Source of the DNA: Pyrenopolyporus hunteri | Taxonomy: Eukaryota > Ascomycota > Sordariomycetes > Xylariales > Hypoxylaceae | Direction of reading: 5' to 3' | DNA length: 64,000 nucleotides | Assembly: GCA_902806595.1 (NCBI GenBank) | Contig: CADCXC010000003.1 | Span: forward strand, 1,550,001 to 1,614,000 | Program-made: the position numbers and the translations under genes | Notes under the pieces: model-generated | Databases searched by the model: none | Told to the model about the DNA's origin: nothing | What the model saw: only the letters and a program-made list of their open reading frames with translations | In this document: one piece after another, positions 32,830-45,816 of the stretch | How the letters are laid out: each line of letters opens with the position of its first letter | Numbering within the stretch: position 1 is the first letter of the stretch

Positions 32830-34354
32830 AACCTCGCTGGGTCGTCCCTTGCCCCGCTACGATTCCGCGGGATAGTCGGAGGCTACTTACCTACCTAGCC
32901 GGTGTGTGCTATATCGCCCAACCTCCCAGAGAGGTTTCGTTTCGACTCGGATGTTTGAATTTATTGGCAGGACCATTCGTTGAACCCTACACAGGGCTAG
33001 CTACGAGAACAAGGTGCGATGATTAATGTCGGAATACTAGGAATACGGGCAACTGAAAAAGAAAAAAACGATAATGTTTTTCTAGTATTTATATTATTGT
33101 TGATGCAAAAGGCCGGGGCTAAAGCCAGGTAAGGGGCGCTGTTTGGATGTTGACACCCACGAGATATCACGGGAGATAATAAAGTCATCGATACGTATGA
33201 TTCTCCAGGTTATTCAAAAAGTGATCAATGATAGATAACAGGTTAACTTCCTTGTTTGCGACTCTTTTTCATCAATAGAAGGAGGTAGTATTGCGTGTAA
33301 GTAGGTATTTTTTGGCTTAAATAAATACTGGCCATCGCCCATTAGGGAATGTAAGTATTTGCGATCTAAAGGTTGTCTACCAGCGACGAAGGGTGTGGTC
33401 GAGATTATATAGATCGAGGGGCTACCAACGGGTGAGCAGGCCCTTTCATGTTTGATACCAAAGATATTACATTTAAAATGGGATCCTTCAGGGAGGAGCA
33501 GGCCAATCACATAATAGTTGTAGAACTCTCCCGTAAACCGAGGGGAATAAATCGAGTTGAATTTGTCTTCTTCGGGTATCGCAAAGCGACCTGCATCGGA
33601 TCGTCATCAGCAAGAAGTTACTTTCTGTATAAATATAAATTATTACTTTTTTTTCCGATGGTTGTTCTTGTTTTACTTTCACGCAGCCTACATAACCCAA
33701 CTTTAACAGGCACCTAGATGCCTACCTACTGTATGTAGGTATTGTACTTGTACATAGCTTACCTAGGTACCTAGGTAGGCCCCTAACTACCACCTGCCTA
33801 GGTATGTACTGTACATAGTATACTATCGAACCTACTACCATGGATCGGGACAGATGAACATGCGATTCAGTACCAACATATATAAGGTACCTACCTACCT
33901 ACGTAAGGTACCTGACAGATCCGTACCAACTTACACGCAAATCGATTAGTCATCGTGACTTGGTACAAGTAGGCGCTGGGGAGTTGCTGCGCATTGGGCA
34001 TTGTCGCTGCAGATTGCTACTGCGGCTCAGCAGAAATGTTCCAACCATTTGGAACTCAGACAGCACATGATTCGTTTCAGCCAACCAAGTTAACTCACCC
34101 GTAGCATTGGTAGAAAGACTTGACATTCGAACCACGAAGACTCGACCCGGCGACGAAACTATTGTAAACCCCTCAGTGCTTACCCGAATTCCAAAGCCAA
34201 AGCCCGAAAGCTCGTGGCTAAAGGCTGGGATATGCATGCTACTTTTCGTTTCTGATAGTAGATACATCAAACGAATGGTTGTACGCTACTCACCTGACAA
34301 GTATCTGACATAGCAGGTCTCTCGGCGAATCACGAGTATAAGAATAGTGGCAGT
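32830..34354. other. Intergenic region between two Zn2Cys6 genes
   Basis: No gene was recognised in 1.5 kb. AT-rich DNA fills 33040-33700, followed by palindromic TAGGTACC-type repeats at about 33712-33915. Confidence 0.5.
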
Positions 34355-37027
34355 ATGCAGAGCAGCGATTCGAGCGGCGCTGCTGCCGACGGCCCCGCGT
34401 CGTCCTCGGCGGGGGCCGGCACGAACGGAAACGGAAATGGACACGTCAAGCGAACGCGAGTCCTGCTTAGTTGCGCGCCGTGCCGTAACTCCAAGCTTAA
34501 ATGCGACCGCGCGACGCCGTGCGGCCAGTGCCTCCGAAAGGGCAGAGCGGACGATTGCTTATACGCACCACGGCCCGAGAAGCATAAGCCGGCGAAGAGC
34601 ATGGCAGCTCGCTTAAAGAGGCTCGAAGGGAGTACGTACCCATATACTCATCCAACGTCACTTCACGCTCGTCTCCATGTCCAGTCTTCATTTTCTTTTC
34701 TTCTTTCTTTTTCCAGGGTTACAGTTCGCCAGTTTCTAGCCTCCCGCCTCAAAGAAGCCTTAGATGTGAAAGTAGTCTAGTTAAAAATAAAGGTCTAAAA
34801 CATTATTATAGTGGTTCGAGGGATAATCGATATGGATGGCCCGATACACATGGGCGTACCGTCCGCGGGTACGAACACGCAACAGGAGCAGAATGTCGCG
34901 GGTCATGTTGTACAGAGTCAGAAAGCCACAAGTTACGTGGGGGGCACGCATTTTATGGCCATCTTAGAAGATGTGAGTTCTATCGTCCCCGTATCCTCTA
35001 ATATACTAGCGGCTAAGCTTGTGCGGTAGATCGAGGATCTCAAGCACTATTTCGAAGACGCCGGCGAGGGCGGCGATGAGATCTACGACCCATACGAGAA
35101 TACGGATCCAAGCGAGCTAATGTTATTCTCTCGGGGTGTCCCTAGGAGCAGGGCAGAGTTATTATCTCACCTACCAGAGAAGGCCGTCACTGACCGTCTT
35201 ATGAATCGCTACTTCAACTCAAGTAGTCCTTCTCAACGTGAGTCGCTCCCAAGTACAGAATACTTTATTATTCCTAATAAACATATTCCTTATCTCGGTC
35301 GCGCTGCTCACTCGTATGAAGACATCATCCACGTTCCTACTTTCTTAAAAGAATATAACGAGTTTTGCAAGAACCCCGAGGGGGCACCCCTGCATTGGAT
35401 AGCATTACTCTATATGGTATTGGCACTCGGCGTGTTCATGTCTTCGTTCAGCGCGCCTCATGAGCTCGCGTCCGACTCTCCTACTCCTATCATGGACAGG
35501 TTTAGGCAGTATAGGGGTGCTGCTGGATGGGCCCTCATTTGGGGGAAGTACACGCGGCCAAGCCTTTACACGATCCAAGCATTCCTACTATACACCGAGG
35601 GAGACTTCATGACAAATCGTGATAATCGGATGTCCTGCTATCTGCTCACATCCATCTTACTCCGGCTCATGTTGAAAATGGGCCTCCATCGCGATCCTAG
35701 TAAGTTACCCGGGCTCACTCCGTACGACGGTGAGATACGGCGCCGCCTATGGAACGTTGCTATACAAGTTGAATTACTAGTTGCATTCAACCTGGGCTTA
35801 CCGAGCATGGTACATGGCATCGATGCTGATACGGAGCTTCCGACGCACTTGACGGACCTCGATTTCGATACCGACACCAAAGTGCTACCCCCACCCCGTC
35901 CCAGCTCGGAGTACACACAACTCACCTACCCGATCAACAAAGCAAAAATATCCCGCGTCTTCTTCCTAGCCGTCCGACAAGCACACGCTCTGGTGGCCCC
36001 GACCTATGCCGAAGTCATGAAGATCGACACGCAGATAGAAGAAACGTGGAAGACTATACCCACGGTTATGAAGGTGAAGCCTATGGAGGAGTGCGTTATG
36101 GAACCGTCTGTCTTGATAATTCAGCGATTCGGAATCGCGGCGATTTACCAGAAAAGTCGATGCGTCCTTCACCGACGTTATCTTGTAGAACCCATTCCCA
36201 AGCAAGAGCATGACTACTCCCGCCGAATGTGTCTTGATGCGGCACTGGTACTACTTAATCTCCAGAGTTCCATGCATGAGGCCACTAAACCAGGTGGAAT
36301 TCTGCACCAGAGTGGGTGGTTCGTCTCGGCCCTCGTGGCTGTCAACGACTTCCTCCTAGCGGACATCGTCCTCGCTCTCGTAATCCAAGACGATAGATTC
36401 TGGGAAGAAGGCGGTAATTTCAATTGGATAGAACGAAGCGCGCTGCGGGTTACTAAGGATGAACTCCTGCAATTGATTACGCGGTCGTATAACATCTGGT
36501 GCGAGGTGTCTGGCGACGCAATGGAATTCAAAAGGGCAGCCAACGTCGTACGGACTATTCTCTGCAGGGTGCGGGCGAAACTCGGACTTGGGACTGAAGA
36601 CTACGAGACGCCGTCAAGCGGAACACCAAGTGGAAATGGCGAGGTGGAGGATATAGCGTACTTATCTATTAACGGCGGTGGCCCTTCGACGGGATCTAGC
36701 TCCAGCCAGCCTACGGTTGAAGACTTTGCAGACTTCGGCGCGATGACGTCGAACACGATGGCCGTGAATGATATATCGGAGTCCCCTTGGATGATGCAAG
36801 CCGGCGTTGACTGGGTAAGTCGTTTCTAGCATATGATTCTTCTCTAGACGTGGTGGAATCGCTAATGAGGCTATTCGGGGTAGCGTTACCTCGGCTCTAC
36901 ACCAGGCAATAATGAACATGTCGGTCCCGAAACACAGATGACGCAGGATACTTGGTTAGACGGGAAGACGTTGGAAGACTTTCCCGCGTTGATAGCTCCG
37001 GACTCATGGATGAATCATCCCTTCTAA
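34355..37027 (+). CDS. Zn2Cys6 transcription factor with fungal-specific domain
   Basis: Four exons, 34355-34631, 34812-34972, 35030-36814 and 36938-37027, give 770 aa. Introns are 180, 57 and 123 bp; the first ends TTATAG and joins RLEG to MVRGII. The zinc cluster SCAPCRNSKLKCDRATPCGQ then CLRKGRADDC (C-x2-C-x6-C-x5-C-x2-C-x8-C, about residues 35-66) is followed by a basic linker and MAARLKRLEG, a short coiled dimer segment. The fungal-specific domain spans about 170-520 (VPTFLKEYNEFC, TIQAFLLYTEGDFMTNR, LTSILLRLMLKMGLHRDPSK, GEIRRRLWNVAIQVELLVAF). The C-terminus ends SWMNHPF via the last exon, which is a splice inference: without it the frame ends four residues after donor GTAAGT. Target genes are unknown. 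Confidence 0.85.
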
Positions 37028-39341
37028 TTTTCTGCAGCATAGAGAAGTCGGAGCTCCAGACCATGACATACTAAAAACAAACTCCCTCCAGATTACTCTT
37101 TTGACACCATTTGCAATGTGCCGCAAACTGCGAGACGGCGTCCCTCCGCCGCCACCATACGTCCTTGGATGTCCGTTAGGAATCCACAGCCGTGATAGCC
37201 GTCCAAATCCAAGGGGTGTGTAGAAGACCTAGCGGAGTTGCCCGATCCGCCTTTGATAAGGGTATGAACGCTCAACGTTACAGATTCGTGGCATCCCAGC
37301 TTTTCCAAAGTGAGAAATCCTGGGCTGACCTAGGAGGGTGTGGAGAAGTTCAGAAAGACTACGATCCCATCCGCGGGGTATTATTGTCAACCCCGCATAG
37401 CCCCTTATTGGTTAGCCCTGCCAGGAGTTGTCTCGTGCTTGTTCGGGAGGGCTATACGCCTTTCTTCTCTTGCTAGTGTCGGTCCGTAAATCCTGCCCAA
37501 GCTCGAAGGGCGGCGACCTGGGAGAATGGCGATGCAAAAGGAGCGAGCAACAACTTCATAAAACAGAGCCAACTCAAACATAAAAAATGCGTCCGCGGAA
37601 ATGCTCGTTTAGCCTGGGAGGGGCATCCTTGGCACTAGACGGGCCTCGCTGAGGTGATGACGGCAACATGGTGGTTGAGCCTCCAGAGAAGGATGTTCGC
37701 TTGGCTGTTTTGTACGTAATAGCACGCAGCACCCGACACGATAATTCGTAAAATCGCCAGCTACAGCTGGACCAAAATTTTATGGTGCAAGCCTACAAGG
37801 AAAAAGGAGGAGGAGGAGAGAAAGCTGCCAGGGCCGCGAAAACATGCTCGATTGCATCAATACGACCCATACCTTTTTATTTACTAAAACATACCTAATG
37901 CCAAGATATCGTCGCCATCGGATTCCATGCTCCATGCTGGAATAATACAGTTATCCAACAATCCCCTCCCCCTTCTCCTTGATCGGTCTCGATTCCCCGT
38001 ATCCCAAGATTAACCTAGATGGTCTGGACAGCCCGCATCTTCGAAGTTCCCCAGCTAGCAACGGGTCGGGTCGACAGGCTCGAATTGGTATAAGATGCCC
38101 CATCATACGGAAAATTGTTGACAATTGGTTTCACAGCGTGGACCGGTCTGGTTCTTCGCCAGGTTCTGAATCGGGGTGTTCGGAGAGCCAGAAGCGAATG
38201 CGTTCGGGAGTACCTACCTAAACCAAACCAAGCCGATGGGCTTTATCGCACCAGCGCCAATCCCCATGGTGATTTCGAGGCGAGCCGCGGTTGGTAACGG
38301 ATTTATATTTTGCGCAGCGTTAACGGAACCAAGGACATGGAAGACAGGTACGGCTGTCGAGGCTACATACTTCTTCCGTCTCTGCCCCTGCTTCTTCTCC
38401 TGCTTCTGCGCATGTATGTGCTGCGCTCGTTGCAACAGCATGCGAGCTCATATACTACCTACGTACGTACTCCTCCAACGGTGATCCGAAATTTGCGGCG
38501 GCAACGTTCACGTGCGCCTGCGACTTGCTAGCGCCATCAGAAGAAGCGAGCGGTTCTCACCGAATCGGACCCCATCCATCTGCCATATGTCTATCTTTTT
38601 TTTCCCATATCTCCCCTTTTGTTCTACGTTCCAAGGTGTTTTGCATTCGTAGTATGGTAACACGGACTCGTACAAGCAAGTGACCAACCTCTAGGGCCGG
38701 ATTCCGCTCCCCGTGGCGCAAAGCTTGTCCATTAGCTTAAAAGCTTTTTTTTCTTTTTTTTTTCTAATAGACGGAGATGGCTGATATGGGCGTTATGGCG
38801 TTATGGCGTTATGGCCTTTTTCTTTTTCGCGCGCTATCTCGTTACCGAGCAAGGATCTAATATCTTACCTTCTAACTACGTAATGAGATAGCCTCCTTTA
38901 TTGGCTGGCGGTTATCTGTGTCGATCCTTTGGGGGGCAGTGGAAAATCAGCACCCCTTGCCCATACTGCGGCTTATGATACGTATGTATACATGTGCCTA
39001 CCTTACCTATGCGGTTTCGACTTGTCGATAAATGCGGTTCTGTGTGTAATTTGCATCATGCACCCACCATAAGATCACGGGCGAAGGGCATATCCCTTTC
39101 TTTGCCTATATAACCCTTATTACATATATCCAGTCCTACAGTATATATGTGCAACAGCAAGGCTGGATACAATACCTGGGTTGCTTTATCTAGCATGTGG
39201 CGGATGGTTATGTATGTGTCTGGATAGGTCCGATTAGGTATAATCATCTTCAGGGCCTTATCCGACTATGGAATTATATAATGGTGGCCTCTCAAATTCC
39301 CTTGAACCATTCGAAGTAACGTTCACCACTGCTAACCTCCA

Positions 39342-39377
39342 GGGGAAAGGGGGAAAGGGGAAAAGGGGAAAAGGGGA
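39342..39377. repeat. G4A3/G4A4 purine tract
   Basis: Five runs of four or five G separated by A3-A4 in 36 bp; such spacing could allow a G-quadruplex on the plus strand. Confidence 0.8.
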
Positions 39378-40861
39378 CGCATGCTTCTCCAAAGTCGAGC
39401 AGAACTTGGGTGCTCACTTAGGTGCTTCCACGTAGGAAGAGTCGGCGGCAAAATTACCTAGGTATGAGAAGGTCATTATTGATTATTGATGGAATTGGGA
39501 AGTAGGAATTAGGTAGGAATTGGGATTAGGGGGTTGATCAGAAGAGAGGCTGTTATGTAATACTATGTAAGTGCATAGAGTCTTAAGATGCATTATCCCG
39601 TCACGGACCAACCGTGCTCCATGGTTTTACATAATCTTAATCATATCGGGTCATGCTGGTATCCAGTTTGCCCTGCTGGGGACAAGTTAGGAACGAACGA
39701 AAAGAGGATAAGGGAAAAATTTTTTCTGCCTCTTCTTTTCTTTCTACTACGTGGTAAGTTGTGCCGTCATTAAAAAAAAAAAAAAAAGTCAAACCGGGCT
39801 TTGTTGCCAACCTAACCGCTAACCACTTATCCAAATCAAACGGAATATTGGGCCAGGCCAAATTCTAAAAAAGACGAACGCCGAAAACGTGATTAACAGC
39901 TGTCATATAAATGGACCTAGCAATTCCCATTAGCTAACTTGGCGAAGTCCGTCTCCATTCGTTTAAGTAACGTTCGGGATACATTGGTAAGAGATACGTA
40001 TGCACGCAACCGGCACTTGCCATGATATGTATTGTACTGCGTGGTATGAGACAGGGCATGTAGTCGGATAAAATATACATGTATACATGTAGGAGGTAGG
40101 TACGCACCTAGGGCCAGATACCTGGTAACTTCGCTAAGAGGTACCTAAGTTTGTACCTCGTTCAAATTTCATTCAACAATCGATTCAACAATTGATACGA
40201 TCGAATAAAAATTACTCATTTCTCGACCTCGCACAATATCGACGCGTTACCTTATGGTTGTTCGGTCAAGCTCCGATCTCGTTGTATTCCAGAACCAGAC
40301 CGCATGATCTACCAGACCAATCAACTGGGGCCACCCTCCTGGTTTGAGTATTACCGTTGACACCACATGCGATCAATCACGTATCGGATCGGCCATTTAT
40401 AACCCGGGAAAAAGCGATAAGAGAATCCGGCGACTTGATTGATCGAGAATTGCATGTCTACACGTCCATGTCCATGCGGTGCGCGAAAACCAACGTGGTT
40501 CTCCGAATACAAGCTCTTAGGGACCTCGACTGCTCAGCCTGTTCAGTCAGTCGGTCCGTCCAACTGCAACATTCCGACTGACCGATATAGACCTTACACT
40601 TGAACTTACACGGACGTATTTTTCACCGCTCTCTACTGCGACGTGTGATGATTTAATTATAATATTATCTACATTATTATGCACGTAGGTACCAACGTCT
40701 CTAAGACGGTAGGTTAGTCGAGTATCAGGTTACACGTACTTTACCCTAAAGATGCTCATGTAAGGTACTACACACTACACTTAGGTACCTCTACCTATAG
40801 GTGGGTGGTGGTGGTTATCAACGTATTAGGCACATATACACACAACCGCTCTCCCTCTCTT

Positions 40862-40900
40862 ACACACCACACACACACACACACAAACGCACACACGCAC
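40862..40900. repeat. CA dinucleotide microsatellite
   Basis: A run of ACAC units, broken once or twice, about 39 bp. Confidence 0.85.
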
Positions 40901-41320
40901 ATACATGTGTGGATGTATAGGTAGGTATGGAGATATCCCGGTTCCCTTACGTCTTAGGTCAGGCAAAAAAAACAGCTTCGAAGTCACCAGTCACCGGTTT
41001 ACCAGTCACCTTACCATAAACTATTTTAGTCCGAGCCGCTTTCTGACCCAATTACTAATAAGTAGGTAGCTCGCGCCATGCTAGGCTCTATCTCGCCCAC
41101 TATCGCCCACATAGCCCAAACCGCGCTCGTCCACGCCCTAACCCAGTGCGCTCTGATTGGGTTATTTGTGCAACGACTCCTTACTCTATACAGTTGAACA
41201 TATACATGTTACGCATTTTGTACGTACAATGGGACACTACCCAGGCATGCCCAGTATGTAGAGGTACATGGCTATCCAGATTCGCATTTGCCGTCAGCCT
41301 CTCCGTGTCAGGCTTACCTT

Positions 41321-41349
41321 CAATCAATTAATCAATCAATCAATCAATC
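41321..41349. repeat. AATC tetranucleotide microsatellite
   Basis: About seven CAAT/AATC units with one TA interruption. Confidence 0.85.
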
Positions 41350-43047
41350 TCACGTACATACCATAACATAACATACAGCCATCCCATGGCTCTGCGTCTC
41401 TATCTTGATACCGACACGCGCGGGCGGTCGGTGTACGAACTTAAGATAAGAGATTCCAGACGTCATCCGTCAACGTAAGGAGTTAAGGTTACCTAGGTCT
41501 AGGTACTTCCGAGGTTTGAAATTTCTTAGTTCCCTCCTTTGTGCGCTCCATCGTCGCTTTATTACCAATGCCACCAATACCACCAATACCACCAATGCTA
41601 CCTCCTATACTTAGCACGTACATAAGTAGGTACGTTAAATTCGCTCCGGTTAGGGCCCATTTAGATCGATGGCTGGTGGCGGTTCCCCGGATTTCACAAG
41701 AAGGCCCCGGGCTACATATTCATACCTGGTACTTTATTATTCCTGAGATGCCTACATGTATTCACCTACATGTATTTAAATAGTCTTGTCTCGTCATACC
41801 CTCCATCAATATTCTCCTACGACCTAACCCAGCCCACCCCATACCTACATACCACCTGGCCACCTAGGTAGGTAGCGTACCTAGGTAATAGGTAATGAGA
41901 TACTGCGGCCCTCTTGATATTACATAGGTATGTGCATACATGTATGGACGTCTGCATGTACCTTCACCCTCCCTTTTCCTTGCCTTAACCTAATAAGAAT
42001 TCTCCTAGAGCGCAGTGATCGATCCACCGGGACCTCATACATATACACCTTGCTTAACTACGTAACCGCGCAAGCCCCGTATGTTATTATATCGTGGTAT
42101 TATATCATACCGTATTGTGGGCTCGCCTAGCCTCTCTACTCCGACTTGTCAATAAAGCCACCGCATTCAAGGTATGTATTAAGAATCTCTAGGCGAACCC
42201 ATCCACGTTAACCCTGAACGGTTTTTACTGAGTTTCTGGTTTACTTTATTTTGTTTTTCAATATGTTGTATTTTCCCCCCTTTCCCACGTTGGACCCTGA
42301 CAATGAAAAAAAAAAAAACACTTAAAAAATAGAATTTAAAAAAATCGGACGCCTGAATATGTACTAACCCGCCCGAAGGGTACCTCCCGTCAAGGTCCTC
42401 GTCAATCCGGGTCTTTGCAGAAATTCAAAAATTCCAATCCGTAGTATATCCACTTTTCAGACTTCCAGATAGTCGAACTAGAGATATTGCGTGCCTGGCT
42501 CCCTCCCTAGAACCCGCCACGGGCACCTTACCGGCAAAATTACCTACCTATACCCACTGGACCTTGCGCTGGGTCCTGCTAGATCTGCTGGACCTCTCCC
42601 GTACTTGCTTTCCACTTTCTCACAGTCACCTGAGCTTCTTCCTCCCACGCTATATTTCTTTACCTTGCCTTACCTTGTCTAGCCACTTTTCTACCCACTC
42701 AGACAGGAGACTATCGTCAAGTCAAGTCAACCCTAGAATAGCTTCGGCCCACTAATCTTTACCTACCCTCAAGGCCCGAACCCGCACCGCAGACCCTCCG
42801 TTGCAGCTTTCCATCTACAGCTTCTTCAATGGGCGTCCCAGCTCCCTCTCCTCTCCCATGACTGCTTGCTGCCTTTGGCCTCTTCGCTGCTTGCATCATC
42901 GAGACGTCACTCACCTACCCGGCTGCTCTCAGCTCGTCTCTGTTTTCAGCGGCAGTTAACCATCCAGAACCATCCAGACCCCTACGTACTACTACCCCAG
43001 AGGCTTGCGTGTCGAGATCCCAAGTGGGAACTGGGCTCTACATCGCC

Positions 43048-44619
43048 ATGACTTCCTCCAATCCTATTCCAATCCGGACTGATTTGGTCTTTCGGCCGGC
43101 GCCAAGCGAGAAAGGCAACGCTTCCTCTCCTAAATCCTCGGCAACACAGAGTACAAGACACAAACACACGCGATCTTCGTACTCGGAGAGCTCACCTCTT
43201 ACTTCCATGTCCAGAAACAACTCTCTGACCTACCGTCCCTTAAAACGGTCAACGCCGTCGCCAGATAAGACCATCGCTGTTATTAACGCGAGTGGCCGTC
43301 AGGCCGCCTCGTTAATCCGGATAGCCACCGCTGTGGGCTACAGGGTCCGCGCCCAACTGCGTAACCTAGAAGGCGTTATAGCCACCGAGGTTTCGACGAA
43401 TCCGAACGTTACGGTTTTCGTCGGGGAGCTCTACCTCCGAAATAAGCCGGACGACAAACGAGATGTCACCGTCCACGGACACCTTCCGGGTATTTTGGTC
43501 AACCATGCCCTAATCTCGCAACTCTTCAACGGCGCGCAGCTAGCCTTCATCAACACTACCTTTTATGGCAATGAAATACAGATAGGAGAAGCTATTGCGG
43601 ATGCCGCAAAAAAAGCCGGCGTGCAGCATTACGTATATTCGTCGATGCCAGACCACGCAGCGTATAATCCGGAATGGCCCTCACTACCCCTATGGGCAGC
43701 CAAGCACGAGGTGGAGAAATACGTTCGTAAAATAGGGCTGCCAGCCACCTTCGTTTACACGGGCATTTATAACAACAATTTCACGTCTCTCCTTTACCCC
43801 CTATTCTGCATGGAATTGCAACCGGATGGTTCGTTCAAATGGCAAGCCCCTTTCCACCCGAACGCCAAACTCCCCTGGTTAGACGCCGAACATGACGTGG
43901 GACCGGCCATAATTCAGCTTTTTAAGGATGGCCCGGAAAAGTGGAACGGGAAGCGCATAGCTTTGGCCTACGAGTATCTAACGCCTTTAGAAGCCTGCAA
44001 GGCGTTCGAGCGAGGAGTCGGGAGGCGCGTACGTTACAAGCGGGGGCCGATTGAGCTAAGGGTGAAGATACCAGAAGGTTACAGAGAGCAGCTTGAGGCC
44101 CTGGAGAAATTATTCTCGCCGAAAAACGAGGACCCCAAGAAGCAGCCACCATATTTTGGAGATCCGGAGCTCGAAAGCCGATGTCCGGAAGATGCGTTAG
44201 CATTGTGGGAAGGGCCAAGGGGACTGGAAGAATATGCACGCGAGATTTTCCCACTGGAGGAAGAAGCTAACGGGATGACTTGGATGTATGAGGGCGAAGA
44301 GATCCCCACGTTTGTGAGCCCAGCGGAGGCTGAAGATGTAACGGACAACGGGGGTGACGACGAAGAAGGCGAAGACGGAGACGATGAATCGTTAGACGAA
44401 GGACTAATAATGGTAAGAAGCTTTAATTATTTAAAGATTCTGGACATCGCCGGCCTCGAGGGTGGGAGATATATTATGCCCGGAGCTTCGGGACAATACC
44501 ATCCCCTTCTATTCCTCAACCAGAACCGTTTTGTCCCGTTTCTTTACTATACAGAGGCTAACAGCGAGCGTTACAGAGAGGACTTAAGAGGGACGAGGAG
44601 TCTTGGCTGGCATAATTAA
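43048..44619 (+). CDS. nmr: Nitrogen metabolite repression regulator, Nmr/NmrA
   Basis: Nmr binds the GATA activator AreA/Nit-2 and keeps nitrogen-catabolic genes off when preferred nitrogen is present; NmrA is an NAD-binding, SDR-like protein without dehydrogenase activity. From the ATG at 43048 the open frame encodes 523 aa. Residues 1-70 are Ser/Pro-rich. The Rossmann part starts KTIAVINASGRQAASLIRIA, then GYRVRAQLRNLEG, INTTFYGNEIQIGEAIADAA, VQHYVYSSMPDHAAYNPEWP, ATFVYTGIYNNNFTSLLYPL and PWLDAEHDVGPAIIQLFKDG. The tail IPTFVSPAEAEDV and an acidic stretch are typical of the long filamentous-fungal form. After DEGLIM there is a donor (GTAAGA at 44413), so the last 68 codons of the frame may be intron plus a short final exon. 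The start at a GTG (43009) was rejected. Confidence 0.9.
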   Translation: MTSSNPIPIRTDLVFRPAPSEKGNASSPKSSATQSTRHKHTRSSYSESSPLTSMSRNNSLTYRPLKRSTPSPDKTIAVINASGRQAASLIRIATAVGYRVRAQLRNLEGVIATEVSTNPNVTVFVGELYLRNKPDDKRDVTVHGHLPGILVNHALISQLFNGAQLAFINTTFYGNEIQIGEAIADAAKKAGVQHYVYSSMPDHAAYNPEWPSLPLWAAKHEVEKYVRKIGLPATFVYTGIYNNNFTSLLYPLFCMELQPDGSFKWQAPFHPNAKLPWLDAEHDVGPAIIQLFKDGPEKWNGKRIALAYEYLTPLEACKAFERGVGRRVRYKRGPIELRVKIPEGYREQLEALEKLFSPKNEDPKKQPPYFGDPELESRCPEDALALWEGPRGLEEYAREIFPLEEEANGMTWMYEGEEIPTFVSPAEAEDVTDNGGDDEEGEDGDDESLDEGLIMVRSFNYLKILDIAGLEGGRYIMPGASGQYHPLLFLNQNRFVPFLYYTEANSERYREDLRGTRSLGWHN

Positions 44620-45816
44620 TGGGTTGGTGCAAACGATACCACCCTTTCGGCGACATGAAACTCGGGGAAAACAGGACACCACAACCCCCTTACACGATTT
44701 TCCGAAGTATTTACATAGACTCCGCTGCTGCTGCGAGTCCCTAGCTTGGCGTACGTCGACTACATCGCGATGGTTTAGGTAAATAGTAAGCATATTCGGT
44801 GGGCACGACATCGCGGGGTACTGCATTCGAAAAGGGGTGGAAGAGGCGTCCGGTCATCGCCAGAGCATTGACTCTAGGGACATCATCTCGTTGATTAGAG
44901 CACCCCGCACGGCGAAATCTATTATGGGGCCATGCATCGGCGTTTGGTTTATAAAAAGTTTCTCATCGAGCTCGCTGGATTACGGGACGTCCGAAGCGAT
45001 CCCGAACGCTGGCTAATTTGTTGTTTCGTTCATGGGGCTAGGATTAGGATGTATTCCTCATAAAGGTGAGGTGAGCTTAGTTTAAATAAGGAGAAAAAAA
45101 GGTCATGATGTTTTAGGCGTTAGGAAGGATAACCCGACTCTGGATGTTAACTCGAGTACGATACCGCGGATATATCAAATCTTTACCCGGCTAGCTGGTT
45201 CGTGGATAAGTGTCTATTTTAAGTGAGAGGCGGGTTGGGTTAGCCGTTTATGGCAGCTCATATGATGAAGGTCGTGTTGTGGACAAAATACACCTACTTA
45301 CCACCTAGGCCGATCGGCATGAGGATGGAGATTCGACGAGCTCAGCCCGGCGGGTCTGAAAATAAAATACGATAATCATTATATGGAGTACGCATTTCAT
45401 CGCTAATACTCGTACCTAATCGTCGCGGATCGATACGATATAGGCACTTCAAGCCTGGCTGCTACTTAGGTATATGCTGCTAGGATATTGTGGTGTTTAC
45501 CCCTTAATACGTACATCAAGTGATCTTATTGAGCGGCCCTCACGGCCGACGACGTAAAACGGCGGCACATAGCGTCGTAGAAATGCGCTCCTGAGAGGTA
45601 GTGAGACATAGCAGGCTTTGATTATGTATAAGAATATACATAGGTCCCTATATACTAGCAATCTCTCGCACAACTTGCTTCGCTCCCCTTGCCTGCTATA
45701 CGCGAACTAGAAACTCCCAACGGCGTACCCACCCACCAGCTTTATTTCAACCCAGAAACCCCCCTCCCCCTTCATCCACCGTAAACACCTAAGTAATTAA
45801 GTATGTGCGCACCCAC
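44620..45816. other. Convergent 3' region, Nmr/dioxygenase
   Basis: 1.2 kb without a recognisable gene; AT-rich in the middle (45020-45450). Confidence 0.45.

Larger units (their letters stand above)
37028..43047. other. 6.0-kb gene-poor region before the Nmr gene
   Basis: I found no gene I can support. The region holds simple repeats (GGGGAAA-type near 39342, a CA tract near 40862, an AATC tract near 41321), A/T tracts near 38740, 39772 and 42309, and scattered TAGGTACC-type repeats (for example 41865-41895). 42480-43047 is pyrimidine-rich and likely the promoter and long leader of the Nmr gene. Confidence 0.5.

Noticed and set aside
30618..37027. Biosynthetic gene cluster around the two regulators
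   Set aside because: No PKS, NRPS, terpene synthase, P450 or transporter genes lie nearby; the dioxygenase at 46 kb is separated by 9 kb and by Nmr.
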